64,000 nucleotides of DNA from Isoetes taiwanensis (GCA_021234155.1 JAJEKV010000006.1:23499568-23563567); one strand, 5' to 3'; positions 44,798 to 56,706 are shown, numbered from the stretch's first letter. The notes: generated from the sequence alone by a model not told the origin. Translations and numbers: made by a program.

Positions 44798-46140
44798 ATG
44801 GCAACCAAATTTGGAGCTACGCTCCTCAATTCAATAGAAGTTTATACTGGTGGCTCAGGATTTCAAGTCTGGAAGGAAAAAATACTTGAGGTGTTGAGCG
44901 CAGAAGATTTGATGGAAATTATAGAGCCACCAAAAGGTAAAGATCTGAAAGAGATACTTGAGAAAATGACAAAAAATGAGGCTCAAGGAAGGTGAAAGTT
45001 CTGGTAAGGCTGACGGTTGTGGTTCTATTTATGCTGATAATAAAATTAGAGAGGCAAGAGGAATTATAGCATGTAAAGTGGGATCCAACATATTGTTGAA
45101 AATGAGAGGAATGAATCCTCAACAAATGTGGGCATATCTCATTAGCAAATATGAAAAGAAATCATCCTCACAGCCAGACGTCCTAGATAAAGAGCTACGA
45201 CAACTAAAATACAGTGAAAATGAGAATGTCACTGAATTTTTTGCAAAACTGGATAATATATTTGCCGATTTAGATGCCGCAGGAGCTAGATTGAGTGATG
45301 AATTTCAAGTATTAGCTATAGCTCATGCATTTTCCAGATATGATGTATTATCCATGTTAATCAGAACCACAATTAAAAATCGTGATGATGCTGAGAGATT
45401 AGTAAGAAGAGAGCTGGAGCAGCGTAAAATAGTTGTCGAGGAAGAAGAGGGTTCTGAGAGTTCTGAAATTCTGTTTGCTGGCAAAGTAAAGAGTAAAAAG
45501 ACATATCCGAAAAAAAAAATATAGGCCTTGCTTCTATTGTCATGAAATTGGGCATTTGAAGATAGATTGTCCGAAATTGAACAAAGAAATATTAAGCTGC
45601 TATAATTGTGGAGGGTTAGGTCACATTTCCACGACATGCTCTAGTCCAAAAAATTATAATAATAAAGGACGTGGGAGATGGCAAGCTGAAAGGGGGAGTT
45701 CTATTGGAAGAGGAAGAGGGAGCTCATCTAGGGGAAGAGGAAGAAGAGGCGCAACCATGGTTAATGTAACTCAAGAAGCAAGAGACTGAGAAGGAACAAG
45801 ACGATCAAGAGGTAATACCTATTGTGCTATCAACATACAAAGCAAATAGATATATTTCTAACCATGACGTTGATGAATTTATAGTTAATAGTGGAGCTGA
45901 ACGATCAGTAGTTAATTCTACTGATTATCTAGCTAATGTTTGTTCCAGTAAACATTTGAGCCATGTACAGTTAGGAAATGGAGATTTACAGAAGGTAACA
46001 GGAAAAGGGATTATTCGATTTGCAAGGAAATTGTGTGAATGTGTCAGATGTTCTGTGTGTCCCAGGTCTGTATAAAAATCTTATATCAGTGAGTCAATTA
46101 GTTGATCTTGGATATGAATTAGGTTGCAACATATTTTTGA
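44798..46140 (+). pseudogene. Ty1/copia gag and protease start
   Basis: Gag begins MATKFGATLLNSIEVYTGGS, shifts frame near 44990, continues to 45524 with DVLDKELRQLKY and FFAKLDNIFADLDAAG, shifts again, and has two zinc knuckles: CFYCHEIGHLKIDC and CYNCGGLGHISTTC. An arginine/glycine-rich tail follows. The protease at about 45870 reads DEFIVNSGAERSVVN, where the catalytic D-S-G is N-S-G at 45887. A GLYKNLISVSQL stretch near 46070 is typical of the copia protease-integrase boundary. The element then stops; no integrase or RT follows. Confidence 0.8.
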
Positions 46141-46454
46141 ATTAAGTTTTTTTGCAAAATGTGTTAGGAGTTTATTTCAATTTTCAAAATACACGGCCAA
46201 ATCATTGGAAATTGGCGCAAAAATCAAGGAAGATTGTATGCGCACTCGAGATGTACGCATTAGTACATCTCATGCAATACAACTATCAAATCATATGAAA
46301 CCATAGAAAAAAACGTACAAAAATACAAGGGGAACCCCCTGTTATTATGCTAGATATTCACGGATGGTGGCTTGATCATGCTTCTCTCAGCTCCACTATC
46401 TAACACATACAAATTGTCAACGTCTTTTAGTTTGTAATCGTAATTTAGAGTGAC

Positions 46455-47102
46455 TTACCTCAGCATTTTCATCAAGTTCTTCTTCTGGTTCTGTGACCTT
46501 TTCAATAGCAACATTGAGTTCAACAAATCTGCCCCTCCTCTTCCTCGAGTTGCTCTTCCCCTAGTGTTATATCCTCTGCCCCAGCCTGCTTTAGGGATAT
46601 TTCCCTCTTGATTTTTTGAGAAGTCCCTTGCACTTGAACAGTTAGAAGCCAAATGACCAAATCTCTCACAATTGTAGCACTTATTTCCTTTATTCAGTTT
46701 AGGACAATTGGCTTTGAGATGGCCATAGGCATTGCACACAAAACAAAGTTTACCTTGCCCACTATGTGTCTTTCCACCAGAAGTATACAGGATTTCGCTT
46801 TGCTCCTCTTCCTCTTCAATAGCCAGGTTGTGTTGTTCTAATTCTGTTTTTGTCATATTCTCAGCTTCCTCCCTACTTTTGGCCACATTTCTGTGCAAGG
46901 TGGACAGATTCTTGTACTTTGAGAATGCCCTTGCCAATGACAAAATCTGATATTCCCATGTTATGGGTACTCCTGCAACAGTAAGGTCAGCAATCACATT
47001 ATCAAATTTTTCAAAGAAGTCCTTAATATCTTCTCCTTCTTTATACTTCAACTCTCCCAATTCCTTGTCTAAAACTAGCCGAAATGTTTTTATGTCCCAC
47101 AA
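46455..47102 (-). pseudogene. second Ty1/copia gag fragment
   Basis: An open minus-strand frame of 215 codons. It contains VLDKELGELKYKEGEDIKDF and FDNVIADLTVAGVP, parallel to the gag on the other strand, and two zinc knuckles, CFVCNAYGHLKANC and CYNCERFGHLASNC, then a GRG-rich tail. It is a related but distinct copia family member, lying tail to tail with the plus-strand copy. The N-terminal third is missing. Confidence 0.75.
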
Positions 47103-47510
47103 ATTCTTCTAGCCAGGCTTCAATTATCTCAGTTTCAAGTTCTGTATTCCTTGGAGTGAATAAATACTCCGCAAAGAAAAGTTCTGAATGGAAAGATTTG
47201 CTAGATAATGAGACTATTCCAGAGATCCGAGGTGTTGCCTTTTAAAAAACCACAAGTGAGCTTGGATTCTTGCTTCACAATTGTGAAGATTTTATACTCC
47301 AGTTTGTAGCTTAGGATGTGAGGAATCATTTGTGAGCCACCCCTTTACAAGGACAACAATCAATTTGCACGATTTCTGCCTCAGATCACCGAGAATTTGC
47401 TTTCTCCCACCCTTTTTGCAAAAAAAACACTTGTAACAGAAAATATGGGATAAGACAAAAGTTTCAAGAAAAATAGCGCTCATTTTTTCGTCCATTTTCG
47501 TGCTAATGTC

Positions 47511-47801
47511 TTGTCTGCAAAATCATCAACATCTGCATCATCTACAAATGCAAGCTCTGTACCCGTTACAGATGCTACAGTGGATACATATCCAGATTTT
47601 AACCCAGGCAAGTGCAGGAAAGAGGAGGCCCCCGAGGAAGAGGTGGATATTCAATCTACTCCAAGGAGGAAACAAAAGAATGTTGATGCTGTAACTCCAA
47701 AAGGTCAAGAACAGGCTGTAGCAAAAAAATTACCTGCAAAAAGAAAATCTCCAGGTAAACCTGTGCTATCAACACCAAGAAAGACTTATGTGCAGGACTA
47801 G
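47511..47801 (+). CDS. hypothetical basic ORF, 96 codons
   Basis: Serine-rich start, then an acidic patch (KEEAPEEEVD), then lysine/proline-rich text with STPRRKQKN, PAKRKSPGKP and STPRK. The composition suggests a nuclear, DNA- or chromatin-associated tail. It may be an exon or a transposon fragment. It stops 30 bases before the palindromes at 47831. Confidence 0.3.
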   Translation: MSAKSSTSASSTNASSVPVTDATVDTYPDFNPGKCRKEEAPEEEVDIQSTPRRKQKNVDAVTPKGQEQAVAKKLPAKRKSPGKPVLSTPRKTYVQD

Positions 47802-47810
47802 ATCTCAGCT

Positions 47811-47861
47811 CTATGATAATAGTAACGGGTGCCCGGCGTTGCCGGGCATAGCCTAGGCTAT
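47811..47861. repeat. hairpin plus perfect palindrome, possible Helitron end
   Basis: GCCCGGC-GTT-GCCGGGC (47831-47847) forms a 7-bp G+C stem and is followed without a gap by ATAGCCTAGGCTAT (47848-47861), a perfect 14-base palindrome. The preceding TCTATGATAATAGTAACGGG resembles a Helitron 5' start (TC, then A/T-rich), but the matching CTRR 3' end was not found. Confidence 0.5.
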
Positions 47862-48847
47862 GATTTTATTGCAAGAACTGAACTTGATTCCTTTCATTCG
47901 TAAATAATGCATTTCAAAAAATGGTTGGATTTGCAGTTATTTCTTCTTTTAGGTCTCCTATAATAGTGGTAAGAAAACATATAGATAATGCTACGCTCAC
48001 TCAAGCTCATCTAAGAAGTCAGCACCTTTTGGTCACCTTTCCAAACTACTCAGTCTATGTGCCTATATTATCAGTGAGGTTCCTCGACATGTAAAAATCA
48101 AGTGTGGGTTATAACTATATGCCAAATGGTGCTTATGCCATTAATGTCCATCTCTCATTTGGTCGTTCAACAAATTCCTAGTTGATCAGCAACATTAACA
48201 TCATTGTCTCGTTTGGTCGCTCAACAAATTGCTAGTTGGTCAACTACATTAAGATCATTTTGCAAGTGCAACTTGTTTGAATTATTAACCAAATACATAC
48301 TCCTCTGTCACGACGTAACTGTGTCCATTTTCAAAAGTCCGCGTATCACTATCCTCTACATGATTACATGAAAACACGCAGGATCAGTTTATGGCATTCA
48401 TATTGCTTCATGTAACCATATATTATTTGCGATAGCATTTTTAATCTCACGTGAACTTCAAGCTCCTTCTGAAGCAAAAGACACTAAGAAAGGTTGGTAA
48501 GCATGTGTTTATGTTTGTTGGACTTAAAAAAGCTCAAAAATTATTAAGAAGGCACGTATGGAGAGAGGCAATAAAAGGACATGTTGAATCAAATTTCCTA
48601 AGGAATCTGAAGCCCATTGTTGGGGATTACATGCTTGGCATGGTTATGTTTTTAGAAAGAGGCACTTGTGAAGTTTTTATGTAGGTGGCATAGGCATGTC
48701 TTGAAAATATGTTATCGTATTGAAAGGGGGCCAAGTTGGGAAATGTGTTTAAGAATGTGAGTGATGAGATAAGCAAAATATTTGACCCGTGGGACTCGAA
48801 CATTACTGGCCCTAATGCTAAGTGATCAATAGGGACGTGGATATGTA

Positions 48848-49013
48848 GTCATTAGATTTCCTATGAACTAATCCATCCAACGTTTGTGAATTAAGTTTTA
48901 ACATGTAAATACAACATGCATGATTGATAAGTCATTAGATTTCTTATGAACTGATCCATCCAACGTTTGTGAGTTAAGTTTTAACATGTAAATAGAATAT
49001 GCATGATTGCTAC
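48848..49013. repeat. 83-bp tandem duplication
   Basis: Two adjacent copies starting at 48848 and 48931, each GTCATTAGATTTC.TATGAACT and so on to ATGCATGATTG, differing at about five positions. Confidence 0.85.
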
Positions 49014-49387
49014 ATCCTGCATCAATGTAGCATGACAGCTCACTTATTGCAACAAAATATGCCCTTCTATGGGTCTGTAAACCACAAAAAATTATCCCCC
49101 ATGTTCCCCAGCAATCAACTGCATGATAAGCTGCATTATGTGTTCTTTTATGACATATTACATTAATGAGCCTCTAAAAATAGAAAACTAAAATCAATAG
49201 AAAGATGTGGACCAAAAGCAGAATGGAATGCACAAAATGAATTATTGCAATAGAATTAAGCCATAAACAGAAACTAATGTATTGGGTTCTTTTTATTGAA
49301 TTGCTTCCTAGATGTAAGAGTTGCCTTCATTTGCATTGGTACGCAGTTAAGGATTAAATGAAATTAATAAGTTTGTAAATAAAATAT

Positions 49388-49593
49388 GCAGAAACTCAAA
49401 TAATATTTTCCCAAAAAATCTTGCTGATGATATGAAAGGAAAAATTGGAAGCTAACACTTACAGTGTTGACCTTAGAATATAAACTTTATGCAGAAACTC
49501 AAATACATATTTTCCCAAAAAATCTTGTTGATGATATGAAAGGAAAAATCGGAAGCTAACACTTACAGTGTTTACCTTAGAATATAACATACA
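49388..49593. repeat. 103-bp tandem duplication
   Basis: Copies begin at 49388 and 49491 with GCAGAAACTCAAATA and end near CTTAGAATATAA. A few substitutions separate them. It lies just outside the last exon of the minus-strand gene. Confidence 0.85.
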
Positions 49594-49603
49594 ACATTGT
49601 AAT

Positions 49604-52315
49604 TCAAAAATACAGAATTCTGTTAAGACGCCTGGCAAACCTTAAGGCAAATTCTGGATTTAGAGAATCTATCAACTCACATTCTGATGTCAGGTAGCTA
49701 GCAGCCGCTAGTACTAAAGCACCATCTTCCAAGGAATGACTGAACAACAGCAGCACCACCTGTACAATACAACTATTCTTAGATAGAAAAAACTAATGAA
49801 GCAGATTCTCAAAAGCATATTCAAATACTAAATGGAAATGGTTGAATTGTCGGGCTGCCTAATATGACCTTTACATTTGCTTGTGATTTTATTATCTGTT
49901 GAACGTCAAGTAAATGCATTAGAACTTCCTATGAGTGGTCTTGGTGGATTTGCCGAGCTAATGTTGATCTGCAAATACAAACAAAGAATGGCTAAAAGCT
50001 CTGAAGTCAAACCTATGCCACAAATGGTATCTGCTCAAAGTAACTCAAGGGAATAGATAGATGCAGCAAATGTCCAAAGAATTTGCAAAAGTACTATGAT
50101 GTATGCAGATTAGTTAACAAAAATAGTTTTTTTCTTTCATAGAAAGCAACTCAATTTGATTGCAAAGAGAGCCTTTGCTCCAAACAGGAAATTGATATAC
50201 TACATTGATTCAAAAGAAATAGTTCAGGAGAAACGGTTCAGAAGACCAACGTATGCTAATCTAATAGATGCATGCAAGCGGTACAAAGGCATTTAAATAG
50301 ACCATTTGACACAGAAACTTATCAAACAAAAAATTTAAGGCCATGTCTTTGAATATAGCACATGGATCCATGGGGCAGAGCAGAGCTTCCATGCCTACAA
50401 CCACCTTATCAAATAACATGTAACCACATTCCTCTTCATTTAATTGCTCCTAGATGCAGCAAGAGCAATGATAAAAATTACCTAGAGCAAGAGTAGCATA
50501 CAAAAGACTTTGAGAAAGAAACCATACTTGGTTGGGCAAATTCATTGTTATAGCCACAATACTTTCAAGCTCTTGTGTACCTGAAGTTTGGTGAACTTTG
50601 GAAAACCACATATTATGAGCTATAGACCTCTTCTCAAACGCCATATTGGGACCTTGCAGCCAAATTCCTTCAAAGTAAGTTTTTCGCATAACTGCGATCT
50701 AAATGGCAAAGTTATTAGAGAGAAACAAAGGAAGAAACTTACGTTTGAAGTCCATAATAACTGTGATCTAAATGGCAAAGTTATTAGAGAGAAACAAAGG
50801 AAGAAACTTATGTTTGAAGTCCATAATAGATGTTCAGCTATCTCTGCACCTATCTCTGCACCTGAGATAAATGCGTAAAGTTGTAAGAGACGAACCAGGT
50901 CAAAATGAGCAGCAACAAAGCTAAGGAGCTTTATTTCCAAGAACACTACAAAACAGATTATTGCCAAGGTTGAATTATGAGAAGACCTTTGAGTCCTCTG
51001 CAGTTGCTAAGCACAGCCTCTAGATGCATCTAATGAATGCTCACATCTATTAACCAAAGGGGTTTTAGAGCATTTCAAGCCATGGCAAACTTAGAAATTC
51101 TGACATTTATCACACATCTAAATGCATCCATAAGTTTAACAACTATCTGCCTCTAAATCCTGCATCTGCGTGTGTAAATAGTATGCAAGGCGTTATGTTC
51201 TCAACTGCATCCTCTCAGATGCTATCATTTTTTGGAAGCTTTACATTCACAAACCTTGAGAAGACATTTCAAGAGTAGGGATTGTGCATAGTAAATGACC
51301 CTAAAGACAAAGGATGAGAGCAACAAAATGATTTCTACAACCATGAAACATACGAATCACTTTCAAATAACAATAAATAGGAAACTAATATCCTGGACTT
51401 GGTCACAAAAGATCACAATAAATGAAGGAAAAATAAAAGAGCATGCAAGAATCAGTCACTGCACTTACATCTCAAGGTTTAGTCTGCAAGTTTGACGGTC
51501 ATATAAAAGGGAAAGAAACCCTCCAAAACGAAGAAAGCAGTTGGAGGCAAGAAGTGCAACAGAGACCAAAGCTTAGAAGATAGATGTCATCTGTTGAACT
51601 TACTACTCTATATGCATCCGCTTTCACGCATCTAAAACAGGATAATCCCTGTGCATCCAAACATTCTAGTCAATTGAAAAGTATAGCAATGATATAAAAT
51701 CTAACATGATGCCTTTCAGTAGAAATAAACGTTGCAATAGATATAAATCACGTAACTTATTTCAAGTGACTTGAGAACATACCAGAACAGGTCATGTTTT
51801 CTTACAAAGAGCTCCCAATAATATACTCTGAAATGATTGCAGATTGCAGGTTGGAGGTTGGAATACAGAGGCTTCCAAATATCTAGTACTCCCATCATAT
51901 ATATAGGTTAAGAATACAAATTGAATGTATCAAAACCGACAGACTACCCTTGGATATCAGATGTTACCAACACCCATCGTTTACCTCTGCCTCTGCAAGA
52001 ATGAAACGCAGCGAAACTATTGGAGGTTGGACAGGAACCAAAATGTGATGAATATTGCAAGCCGTGCAACAACACCATGTAAGAAAAAAGAAACGTAACC
52101 AATAAGCAAGTGCATACTGATGCCAATACCTGTTCGGAATAGCTAGAAAATCTTGATCCATAAGTGCATCCTCATCAGCAACTGTGGTATGCATGCAAGG
52201 ATGAGGTCGTACCAGGAATAATCGAAGATGTTCTTCTTATAGCTCCAAAATCTGCATGTGCCGAATTTGCATGTAGCTCCACCCTGCCAGCATCCCTATC
52301 AATCTCCCGACACAT
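49604..52315 (-). CDS. multi-exon gene, product unknown
   Basis: Exons on the minus strand: A 52315-52213 (ATG, MCREIDRDAGRVELH), B 52181-52130 (ADEDALMDQDFLAIPN), C 51992-51968 (GRGKRWVL), D 51827-51806 (SILLGAL), F 50945-50743 (FLEIKLLSFVAAHFDLV, LLQLYAFISGAEIGAEIAE), G about 50650-50482 (IAHNMWFSKVHQTSGTQELE, LPNQVWFLSQSLLYATLAL), H about 49968-49901 (RQIHQDH, EVLMHLLDVQQ) and I 49759-49604 (LLLFSHSLEDGALVLAAAS, LNPEFALRFARRLNRILYF, stop). Each boundary shown as exact has AG/GT, and A-B-C-D-F join with consistent phase. The start of G is uncertain, and H has an in-frame TAG, so the gene may be damaged or H misplaced. I do not recognise the protein; it looks largely helical. Introns hold local tandem duplications. 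Confidence 0.55.
50690..50827. repeat. 69-bp tandem duplication at a splice donor
   Basis: Two copies, starting at 50690 and 50759. On the minus strand each contains TATGGACTTCAAAC at the end of exon F. The upstream copy is followed by AT (50811-50810) and the downstream copy by GT (50742-50741). Confidence 0.85.
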
Positions 52316-52739
52316 GAAGGAGATCGAACCGTCTCCTCGCACGTGAACCCCTAATTTTTAGTTCAGTCTCTTTTCTTTTTCCTTTATCTCATTTTTGGCT
52401 CACCTGGAAAAACTTCCGGCAGCCAAAAAAACCCCAAACCATAGGAAATCAAGTTAAGGGGAAAATCTAAAAAGTTTTTGGGGTGCCGGAAAAACCAAAT
52501 TTAAACAATAGATTAACCATATTTGTTTTATACATATGACACGATCACAGGTTGTAATCGAACTAGAACCAGAACCAGAACCATAAGAAAAAGAAGAGGA
52601 CATCGACCGAGAGGCTGATGTGATAGCAAGCAAGGTGCAGCAGAGCGTGAAAGATGCAGAAGAAGCTATCTCCGACAGGGAAGGTGGTGATGAGAAAACA
52701 ATGCGAGTATCTTGTTAATAGATCTACAATTGATTAATT

Positions 52740-53340
52740 TTTGAAAGTCTGCTTGTGATGCTGATACTGCCATTTCCTTGTACCGTTTAGTGGACCGACT
52801 CAAAAAGTTGATCCCATTCACTCCTTAAAAGGACTGTCCTCCTAAGCCTGCACCTGCTGTGTTCCAAAATGATGTCGATGAGTTCTGCTGGAAGCTGGAC
52901 TCGACTTTAAATATGGTAGATGTGTATGGGAAATAAGCTACAACTTTAAGCATTTTTCTGTTATTTCATTCTTACACTTACTCATTTTTTGTACTAGTAT
53001 ATATTCTAGATTTATGTGCAGGTACCTTTGTAGCTCTCTTTCATCTGATTGGAAACAAGTTCTTTATGTTTCCACCAGAGAGCTTCATCAATTTTGTGAG
53101 TGTCCTTAAGAACAGGAATTCTGCAGATGTCCAGAACAGTCACATAAAGGAAGAGCTGGATGGCATTCTGCTTGCACGATGTCAATACATTTTTGTCCCA
53201 GTTCTGCAAGGCCCAAATGTTGGCTTGGCAATTCTTCTGCTTGCTGGTCCATTCAAAACCACTCTCTCGTGTCTGGTGGGTCCAAGCATAGTGTCATGTC
53301 AAAGGCTTTGAAGTGGATGCTAAACTCCTCCAAAAGTAAG
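52740..53340 (+). pseudogene. possible Ulp1-like (SUMO protease type) fragment
   Basis: Plus strand, after an AG near 53021: FVALFHLIGNKFFMFPPESF, then CQYIFVPVLQG at about 53180, then after a frameshift SKHSVMSKALKWML and a GTAAGT donor at 53336. The order (YIFVPV, an LAILLL strand, then a SKHSVM..ALK.ML helix) resembles C48/Ulp1 peptidases carried by some plant transposons. The histidine-tryptophan expected after the first strand is not seen. An upstream stretch at 52840-52935 with DVDEFCWKLDSTLNMVDVYG may be an earlier exon. The assignment is tentative. Confidence 0.3.
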
Positions 53341-53540
53341 TATCACTTTCAATTCTGTTATTTATAATTAGTTTTGGCAAGTTCCTTAGCGGTCTTAGCC
53401 ATATCAACCCAATCAACAAGGCATCCCTTCAAGTGAAGAGTAAATGCCCGAGCTAAATATGTAGAAATATAATAGTTTGTAACCTGTTTCTTGCCATAAA
53501 CCAATGTATAGATTTTGAAAAATTCTTCTCTCTATACATT

Positions 53541-53861
53541 CTAAACTCTGTCTTCCTTGAATCCTCTTCTATTTTTTGGAGCTGCACCCCATACCTCGTT
53601 CATAATCTCCTCTATTCTGGGTATGTGGGTCTCGGCATGTTTTTCACAAAGGTCTTTTGCTTGGATCGCTTCGGAACCCAGAAGTTTTCTCTTTGCAAGT
53701 AAAATTCCAGTGTCGAAAGTGCTGGTTTCTTGATTCGGCCATGGCGAAGAGCAAGCACTAGGTTGGGGATTTGATTTTGGGGCCATTGCTAGATCAAGAA
53801 TTGGCGATTGAAATGGAATCAGAGAATGTAGGGGTGGAACAGCGAACGCGAGGCAAACCAT
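53541..53861 (-). CDS. hypothetical ORF, possible first exon
   Basis: 106 codons on the minus strand. A second in-frame Met begins MAPKSNPQPSACSS, and the product includes TGILLAKRKLLGSEAIQAKD and HIPRIEEIMNEVWGAAPKN. It looks protein-like but has no recognisable domain. Confidence 0.3.
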   Translation of the reverse strand: MVCLAFAVPPLHSLIPFQSPILDLAMAPKSNPQPSACSSPWPNQETSTFDTGILLAKRKLLGSEAIQAKDLCEKHAETHIPRIEEIMNEVWGAAPKNRRGFKEDRV

Positions 53862-54639
53862 GCAAGAATTTGGGAAAGAAGTTTAAAATCCAAAAATGGT
53901 GCCGTTGCAGAATGGTGGATAGCCTTAATGATAACAGTTACTGACAGTTCATGATTATAGGAAACCCGAAATTGTGCATTGGACATATGTATCTGTATAA
54001 AAAGGGCTACATTTCTAGACATCCTTTCATGCTTTTACCCTTGCTGCAATCTTAGATCCTTGTTGCCAAATCTAGTGCTACTATTATGTTGTTAAAAATG
54101 CAGGCTGTTGCTTGATCTTGAAATGACCTATTTGACAGCAGCCAGCTGATTGATCTTGAAATGAACAGCTGAAAGCTTCTTGGATGCTCTACTCTGTCAT
54201 AGCTTAGATAAGAAATAAAATTTAATCAACGGAATAGACTATTTACTTACTATCGCCATAGCTAGAGTAGAATTTTCAAAGTCAGCTTGCAACATTTGGA
54301 ACTTGAATGCAGACATAGTTGAAACCCTAGTAAGAACCGTGAGAAAATTTGGCAGAAACTTTTTAACCTAAGTAGTGCACTTTTATCTTCCTATATCAAT
54401 TCTATCATATACGAAATTCTCTTTGCACATAATAATCTGGAACTAAAAATAGGCCCATGATAAAACAGAACTAATATAGGCATGGCTAACGTAATCTATT
54501 GAGAGGCTTACTGAATATTTGCTTCTTCATAAAATGGCATGCCTAACACTTCGATCCAAGTGGAAATTTTTCTTTGATCTGTTTATCCAACAAGAACAAT
54601 TTTCCGATTGAGCGATTAAGATAAAGCCGGAGTGTTCTT

Positions 54640-54796
<157 letters not shown>

Positions 54797-56646
54797 GCGT
54801 TGGCCACATGCTCATTAAAAAGCATCTCTCGTCACATCGGTTCCTCCCCTAAATGTCGTATTTTTTGGGAGGGGAGGAGAGACAATTGTCTCTCGTGGCT
54901 TAACAGCCTCGGTTATGGGCATAATTTTTGCTGGTTGCCGGATTTTCGATCGTGCATCCATTCCGGCCGACGAGAGAAAATGTGGGATAATTCGATCGTA
55001 ACGTTCAATTCGGGCGCCAAACGAACCTTTAGTCCTTCTTTTTGGCAGCAAGTTTGGCAATTTTGAGCAATGTCTCCTTTGTCATTTCACATATGCTTTG
55101 AGTCATTGCAGCTATGGACTCTGCAATTTTCAGACTGCTTGCAGACCTTATTGTTTCCAATTCCTTGACTAACTCAATTTTTCTTGCACTTTCTTCTTTC
55201 AGGAAATCTAATTTCTTCACCTCAGTGTCCCCAAATGTGCTTGCCATCTGTGATATTCCCATTGCAATGTCCTCATCTATCTGCAACCTGGACTTCTTTC
55301 TACTTGTAGGTTTTCCACAAACTCCAGGCTGATTACATGCAGCTGATCTAGGACTTGAAGAATCTGTCTGGTTTCCAGTTGGTGTCCTATTGATTGGAAT
55401 TTCTGACATCACTGGACTGCTCGGATTTCCCGTGTTTACATTATTGTTTGAATTGGGTAGATCATCAAAGTGGTCTTCAAATCTTTTGCATCTGTTCCAA
55501 CAGTTTTCAAAGAAAGTGTCATTCATGAAAGATTACGAGTAATTTGTATGCAGGTCTGTAGCCTCGAAAGCTTCATTCCCAAATTCACCATCATCACCAA
55601 AGCACACGGTATTGGATTATCACGAGGTAACACCATATTTAACCTCTTCCATTCTGTCATACCACTGCCAAGTTGATGGTTCAGAACCCGTATGGCTACA
55701 AGCTTCCTTCTCATCTTTAAATTTAGCTTGGGAGCTTGCAGCTTATCCCATTTATTCTTTAGTTGTCTCGGCTCCACTAAACCCCAACAAAGGGCTGCAA
55801 TTTGATCATAATTTCCCTCCATTGTGTCTTTGGGAGGTTGAGGGTGCCATTGGTTACCAATTTCATCTCGTTCAAGAGATTGAGGAATGTGGAGACACCT
55901 TGATCATCCATTGCACGGGGAGACTTCCTATTCTTTGTGTCTATCACTTTCGAATTTTCCTTCTCATGCACAACAAGAGCCAAAAGCGGTCGGTTTCAAA
56001 AGATTCACTCACAATATCGAGAGGATGCCAATTTCGCTCCAATACACGCTTGGATCTCTTTTCCTTTGGCATTTGTCTTGAAGATGGAATTGGCTCGAAT
56101 TAGTCTCCAAATGCACATCCATGGAGATCCGGCTGTCATTTTCCGGGTCCTTCTTGGTGCCATTTTTTTCAACCCAGGGGAGGCCGAAAGGCTTGCGCGG
56201 TTGGCGGCAAAAGCGATCGAGAGGCCTTAGACATCCGAATCCAAATAATTGATTGGGAATAAGGACGACTTAAAATGAAATTGAGGATCAAAACTTAATG
56301 TATGAATGCACAAAAACGAGAATGCAAATCGTGTGTAATGTCGATGAATACGGATCGTGTCGGCTAATTGCGGAGAAATTGGATACTCGGAGCAAGAATT
56401 AGCGGCCTTGAAGATCAAGAAGCGAGGAAAATGGCGCCCGGTTTTGAAAAGGTGGGGAAACATTTCGGGCGGTTTTTTTGAAAATTAAGGCTAATTGTTT
56501 GGTTAGTGGGCAGAAAACGCCCTAATGGTCATTAGGGGCGAATCATCTCGAGGTGAGAGTTGGGTTTTCCACTCTCACCCATCTCTCATCTCTCGTATTT
56601 TCTCATTATTCTCTCGTCATCTCTAAAGTCGACATGTGGCCAGCGC
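54797..56646. mobile_element. candidate DNA transposon with 14-bp terminal inverted repeats
   Basis: GCGTTGGCCACATG at 54797-54810 is matched by CATGTGGCCAGCGC at 56633-56646; thirteen of fourteen positions agree when inverted. Both ends sit in CT-rich microsatellite DNA, which hides any target duplication. The 1850-bp interior holds a broken Myb/SANT-like gene on the minus strand. That gene type often accompanies PIF/Harbinger transposases, but no transposase is present here. Confidence 0.45.
55029..55983 (-). pseudogene. Myb/SANT-like DNA-binding protein, frameshifted
   Basis: The minus strand reads MDDQGVSTFLNLLNEMKLV and KTQWREIM (55983-55780). After a shift it reads LVEPRQLKNKWDKL, and after a second shift AKFKDEKEACSHTG and STWQWYDRMEEVKYG. 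This is the plant Myb/SANT-like domain (Myb_DNA-bind_3 type), a trihelical DNA-binding fold, spread over three frames with a stop. Downstream, 55526-55029 is an intact 165-codon frame. It has a polar linker (SNNNVNTGNPSSP), a basic patch KPTSRKKSRL that could be a nuclear signal, and a long helical C-terminus (FLKEESARKIELVKELETI) ending AKKKD. This is the usual layout of such proteins: N-terminal Myb, C-terminal coiled coil. Whether it is a host gene or transposon cargo is open. Confidence 0.65.
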
Positions 56647-56647
56647 A

Positions 56648-56706
56648 TCTCTCTCTCCCTCCCTCCCCCCCTCCCTCCCTCCCTCCCTCCCTCTCTCTCT
56701 CTCTCA
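56648..56706. repeat. CT/CCCT microsatellite
   Basis: TCTCTC, then CCCTCC and CCCTCCCT units, then (TC)n. It directly follows the right end of the candidate inverted-repeat element. Confidence 0.9.
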
